Shown piece after piece: positions 7,621-10,332 of a stretch of DNA of 10,332 nucleotides; the stretch's first letter is position 1, and each line of letters begins with the position of its first letter. Source of the stretch: an uncultured bacterium (lineage in GTDB: Bacteria; Bacillota; Clostridia; Lachnospirales; Lachnospiraceae); contig CAMUHA010000122.1 of the NCBI GenBank assembly GCA_947088515.1, positions 1-10,332 of the forward strand. The letters are read 5' to 3'. A model generated the notes under the pieces. That model was given only the letters and a program-made list of their open reading frames with translations, had not been told where the DNA came from and did no database searches. Position numbers and translations under genes: made by a program.

Positions 7621-9525
7621 TCAGACTATACGTTTGAATTTTTTTTCTATTTCATATTTACTCATGGAGATAATCGTAGGACGTCCATGGGGACAATGAT
7701 AAGGATTTTCCAGAGTAAGTAGCTCGTCAATTAAAGTTTCCATTTCTGATAATTCCATTTTATTATTTCCTTTTACGGCAGATTTGCAGGCCATAGACGC
7801 TAATTTTTGTAAAATAGTTTCTGGTGTGCCTTTTATAGGCGTTTCCACAAGCTGGTCCAAAATGTCAGTAAAAAATTCCTTTTCATTACATCCATACAAG
7901 TTGACAGGCATACTTCTAAAGGCAATAGAACCGCCGCCAAAATCCTCGCTTTCAAATCCCATCTCCTTAAAATAGTTTGCATATTCTCCAAATACTTCCT
8001 CCTCCCGGCCTGTAAGCGTGATAATTACAGGAGGCGCCAGCATCTGGGAGACAACTGATTTTCCTTCCAGTTCTTTAAGCAGACGTTCATACTTTACCTT
8101 TTCATGGGCGGCATGCTGGTCTACAATAAAAAGTTTATCTTTAAAAGCAATTAGCCAGTATGTATCAAAAATCTGCCCCATAATATGATAATCTTCTTTG
8201 GCCTCTTTGGTCAGAAATTTATCTTCAAATAACTGAAGCTGGGAAGGCTGCTGAACCAGAATGTGTTCGCCAGGTTTAATGATATTTGCATGGAGTCTTT
8301 CATTGCCATTGGAGGATTTGGTACTTTCGGCTCCAAGAATCTTGTTTCCGGTAATATTCTGCATAAAATCCTGAACCTTGGGCTCTTTGGAAAATTCTTT
8401 AAAGGCAGCGGCGGTTTTATACTCATCACTTTCTTCTCTTAACATGGCAGTTCTTCTTTCCTCAAAAGGCTCTGGTGTTTTTGTATTTGTTATTTTTTCC
8501 TTTTCCTCTTCCGTAAGCTTTATACTTGGAATCAGTTCTATTTCATAAAGGCGCTTTTTTACTGTCCCGGAAATTATATCATAAACTTCGTTCCCTTTAA
8601 TCAGCCGTATTTCCATTTTAGCCGGATGGACATTTACATCTAACAGTTCAGGGTCTATGGAAAAATTCAGGACATAAAAAGGAAATTTATGTTGCATCAG
8701 GTAAGAACGGTATCCTTCTTCCACGGCTTTGGTAAGGATATCATTTTTGGTATAACGTCCATTGACAAAATATGTCTCAAAGTTTCGATTGGAACGGTTT
8801 ATTTCCGGTTTACCTAAAAATCCACTGATGGAAAAACCATCTTTTTGCATTTCAAATTCAACCAGCGCATCTGTAATGTCTTTGCCATAAATACGGTAAA
8901 TAACCTCCTTTAAATTACCGTTCCCGGAAGTATGGAATTTCAGCTGTCCGTTCTGGATAAATTTAATGGAGATATCCGGGCGGGACAAAGCTAAATGCTC
9001 CATTAAATCCGCTACATAGCTGCCCTCTGTCTGGGGTTGCTTTAAGAATTTTTTACGTACAGGCGTATTGAAAAAGAGGTTACGTACAATAAATGTTGTA
9101 CCGTTAGGAGCTCCGATTTCTTCTAAATCTTCTTCGCATCCTCCCGAAATTCCATATCGGACGCCAGTTAGCTCCCCTTCTGTTTTTGTAATAACCTCCA
9201 TCTGGGCAACGGCAGCAATACTGGATAATGCTTCTCCCCTAAATCCCAGGCTCTTTACAAAATCCAAGTCTTCTATAGAATTAATTTTACTGGTAGCATG
9301 GCGCAAAAAAGCTTTTTTTACCTGTCCCTTTTCTATTCCGCACCCGTTGTCTGTTACACGGATAAAAGAAATACCACCCTCTTTGATTTCCACAGTTATT
9401 GCTGTGGCTTTGGCATCCATGGCGTTTTCCGTCAATTCCTTCACAACGCTTAAAGGACGTTCTACCACTTCCCCTGCTGCAATTTTATCTATTGTACTTT
9501 GACTTAACAGATGAATTTCCGGCAT
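7621..9525 (-). CDS. mutL: DNA mismatch repair protein MutL (endonuclease type)
   Basis: MutL couples mismatch-bound MutS to strand cutting and removal. It has 634 residues. The N-terminal GHKL ATPase shows ENAMDA (33-38), DNGCGI (59-64), RHATSK (75-80) and GFRGEAL (94-100), and VNVHPAKMEIR (298-308) lies in the transducer domain. A polar linker spans about 340-440. The C-terminal domain has the metal-dependent nicking motif DQHA-x2-E-x4-E (D469 to E480), ACKSAVKG (579-586) and CPHGRPT (611-617), so this is the latent-endonuclease class found in bacteria that lack MutH. The linker contains QLQLF (429-433), which fits the beta-clamp consensus, and QMLAPP (494-499) lies at the place of the clamp motif known from Bacillus subtilis. 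The start is clear: AGGAGG at 9539-9534 with an 8-base spacer, 15 bases after mutS. Confidence 0.98.
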   Translation of the reverse strand: MPEIHLLSQSTIDKIAAGEVVERPLSVVKELTENAMDAKATAITVEIKEGGISFIRVTDNGCGIEKGQVKKAFLRHATSKINSIEDLDFVKSLGFRGEALSSIAAVAQMEVITKTEGELTGVRYGISGGCEEDLEEIGAPNGTTFIVRNLFFNTPVRKKFLKQPQTEGSYVADLMEHLALSRPDISIKFIQNGQLKFHTSGNGNLKEVIYRIYGKDITDALVEFEMQKDGFSISGFLGKPEINRSNRNFETYFVNGRYTKNDILTKAVEEGYRSYLMQHKFPFYVLNFSIDPELLDVNVHPAKMEIRLIKGNEVYDIISGTVKKRLYEIELIPSIKLTEEEKEKITNTKTPEPFEERRTAMLREESDEYKTAAAFKEFSKEPKVQDFMQNITGNKILGAESTKSSNGNERLHANIIKPGEHILVQQPSQLQLFEDKFLTKEAKEDYHIMGQIFDTYWLIAFKDKLFIVDQHAAHEKVKYERLLKELEGKSVVSQMLAPPVIITLTGREEEVFGEYANYFKEMGFESEDFGGGSIAFRSMPVNLYGCNEKEFFTDILDQLVETPIKGTPETILQKLASMACKSAVKGNNKMELSEMETLIDELLTLENPYHCPHGRPTIISMSKYEIEKKFKRIV

Positions 9526-9540
9526 AAAGTTTACCTCCTG

Positions 9541-10332
9541 CTATTTTACCTGCCATCGGTTTTTCAGCTTATTCTGTAGACGGTATAACGTATTTAACGC
9601 ATCCAGCGGCGTAAGGTTTGAAACATCAACCTCCGTAAGCTCTTTTAAGACATCTGCATCTGTCACTGTGTCAAACAGTGACATCTGACTTAAATCAACT
9701 TCATCATATTTTACAGGCTTATGCCTGCTATCCTTCTGTTCTATGGCAATGCTTTGCACCTTTTCCAGAATGTCATTATCACAGAGCTGGGAGACAATTT
9801 CTTTTGCCCTGTCAATTACCATATCCGGCACTCCCGCCAGCTTTGCAACCTGGATGCCATAGCTTTTATCAGCGCCGCCTTTAATTATTTTACGCAGAAA
9901 TACAATGTCGTCGCCTTTTTCTTTAACAGCAATACAGTAATTATTGACATTGCTCATTTTTCCTTCCAACTCAGTCAGTTCATGGTAGTGAGTGGCAAAA
10001 AGCGTTTTGGCGCCGAGAAGCTTTTTATTGCTGATATGTTCTATTACTGCCCAAGCGATGCTAAGACCGTCAAAAGTAGACGTTCCTCTGCCAATTTCAT
10101 CCAGTATAAGCAGGCTTTTTGAAGTCGCATTGCGCAGGATATTTGCGACCTCATTCATCTCCACCATAAAGGTACTCTGTCCGCTTGCTAAGTCATCCGA
10201 TGCTCCAACTCTGGTAAAAATCCGGTCCACCAAAGCAATATTGGTGCTGGTGGCAGGAACAAAAGAACCAATCTGTGCCAATAGCACAATAAGCGCCACC
10301 TGACGCATATAAGTGGATTTACCTGCCATATT
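9541..10332 (-). CDS. mutS: DNA mismatch repair protein MutS, C-terminal part (5' end beyond the window)
   Basis: MutS binds mismatched DNA and recruits MutL in an ATP-dependent way. Only the last 263 residues are present. The window opens at the Asn of the Walker A motif GPNMAGKST, so the first visible ATG is internal and not a start. The ABC-type ATPase domain follows with STFMVEMNE (signature region), Walker B SLLILDEIGRGTSTFDG (residues 73-89 of the fragment) and the His switch region TLFATHYHE. A polar linker then leads to QMSLF (9687-9673), a good match to the beta-clamp-binding motif seen near the end of MutS proteins. The last 40 residues form the small C-terminal helical region typical of multimerisation. 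The stop TAG lies 15 bases before the mutL ATG, so the two genes are surely in one operon. Confidence 0.98.
   Translation of the reverse strand, partial: NMAGKSTYMRQVALIVLLAQIGSFVPATSTNIALVDRIFTRVGASDDLASGQSTFMVEMNEVANILRNATSKSLLILDEIGRGTSTFDGLSIAWAVIEHISNKKLLGAKTLFATHYHELTELEGKMSNVNNYCIAVKEKGDDIVFLRKIIKGGADKSYGIQVAKLAGVPDMVIDRAKEIVSQLCDNDILEKVQSIAIEQKDSRHKPVKYDEVDLSQMSLFDTVTDADVLKELTEVDVSNLTPLDALNTLYRLQNKLKNRWQVK
9661..9683. repeat. Inverted repeat (9-base arms, 5-base loop) near the end of mutS
   Basis: TGTCACTGT (9661-9669) and ACAGTGACA (9675-9683) are perfect inverted arms around a 5-base loop. In the mRNA this would be a firm hairpin over the codons for the clamp motif and the acidic stretch after it, about 120 bases before the mutS stop. 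No U-run follows, so it is not an intrinsic terminator. Confidence 0.5.

Noticed and set aside
9068..9502. Plus-strand open frame of 144 codons
   Set aside because: It lies wholly antisense to the conserved ATPase domain of mutL, has no ribosome binding site and no family resemblance.
10327..10329. ATG at 10329 as the start of a short MutS-like protein
   Set aside because: It is the Met inside the Walker A motif GPNMAGKS, and the frame is open to the window edge, so the gene is simply cut.
1..10332. Search for a novel defence, mobile or CRISPR-like system
   Set aside because: All space is taken by recognisable housekeeping genes; no transposase, integrase, tRNA gene, regularly spaced repeats or unknown gene cluster is present.

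Overview
The window looks like a chromosomal segment of a low-to-moderate GC Firmicute, most likely a Clostridia of the Lachnospiraceae type. I infer this from the gene order, strong AGGAG-type ribosome binding sites, GTG and TTG starts, and the flavour of the MreB, MreC and PBP2 proteins. All nine genes lie on the minus strand and are tightly packed. The only gap above about 20 bases is the 128 bases between 5240 and 5369. No RNA gene, mobile element, CRISPR array or prophage gene was seen.

In the direction of transcription (high to low coordinates) the layout is as follows. (1) Mismatch repair: the C-terminal part of mutS (cut by the right edge, 10332-9541) and complete mutL (9525-7621). 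(2) tRNA modification and amino-acid metabolism: miaA (7605-6655), overlapped by a PLP-dependent methionine gamma-lyase family gene (6673-5369). (3) radC (5240-4553), which carries a single-base frameshift. (4) Cell elongation: a divergent mreB (4537-3527), mreC (3530-2697), mreD (2686-2168) and a class B penicillin-binding protein 2 whose 3' end is cut by the left edge (2175-1). The PBP2 frame stays open to the edge and therefore has no stop in the window.

The two halves serve unrelated tasks. MutS and MutL recognise and process replication mismatches, MiaA prenylates A37 of tRNAs reading UNN codons, and the MreBCD/PBP2 proteins form the elongasome that places lateral-wall peptidoglycan. I see no undescribed defence or mobile system here. 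The points worth a second look are within the housekeeping proteins. MreB has altered ATPase residues. MreC appears to lack a short segment of its beta domain. PBP2 has an extra stretch of about 240 residues between its dimerisation module and its transpeptidase domain. radC is split by one extra base exactly where the MPN/JAMM domain needs the other frame. MutL carries possible sliding-clamp-binding motifs in addition to the classical one in MutS.
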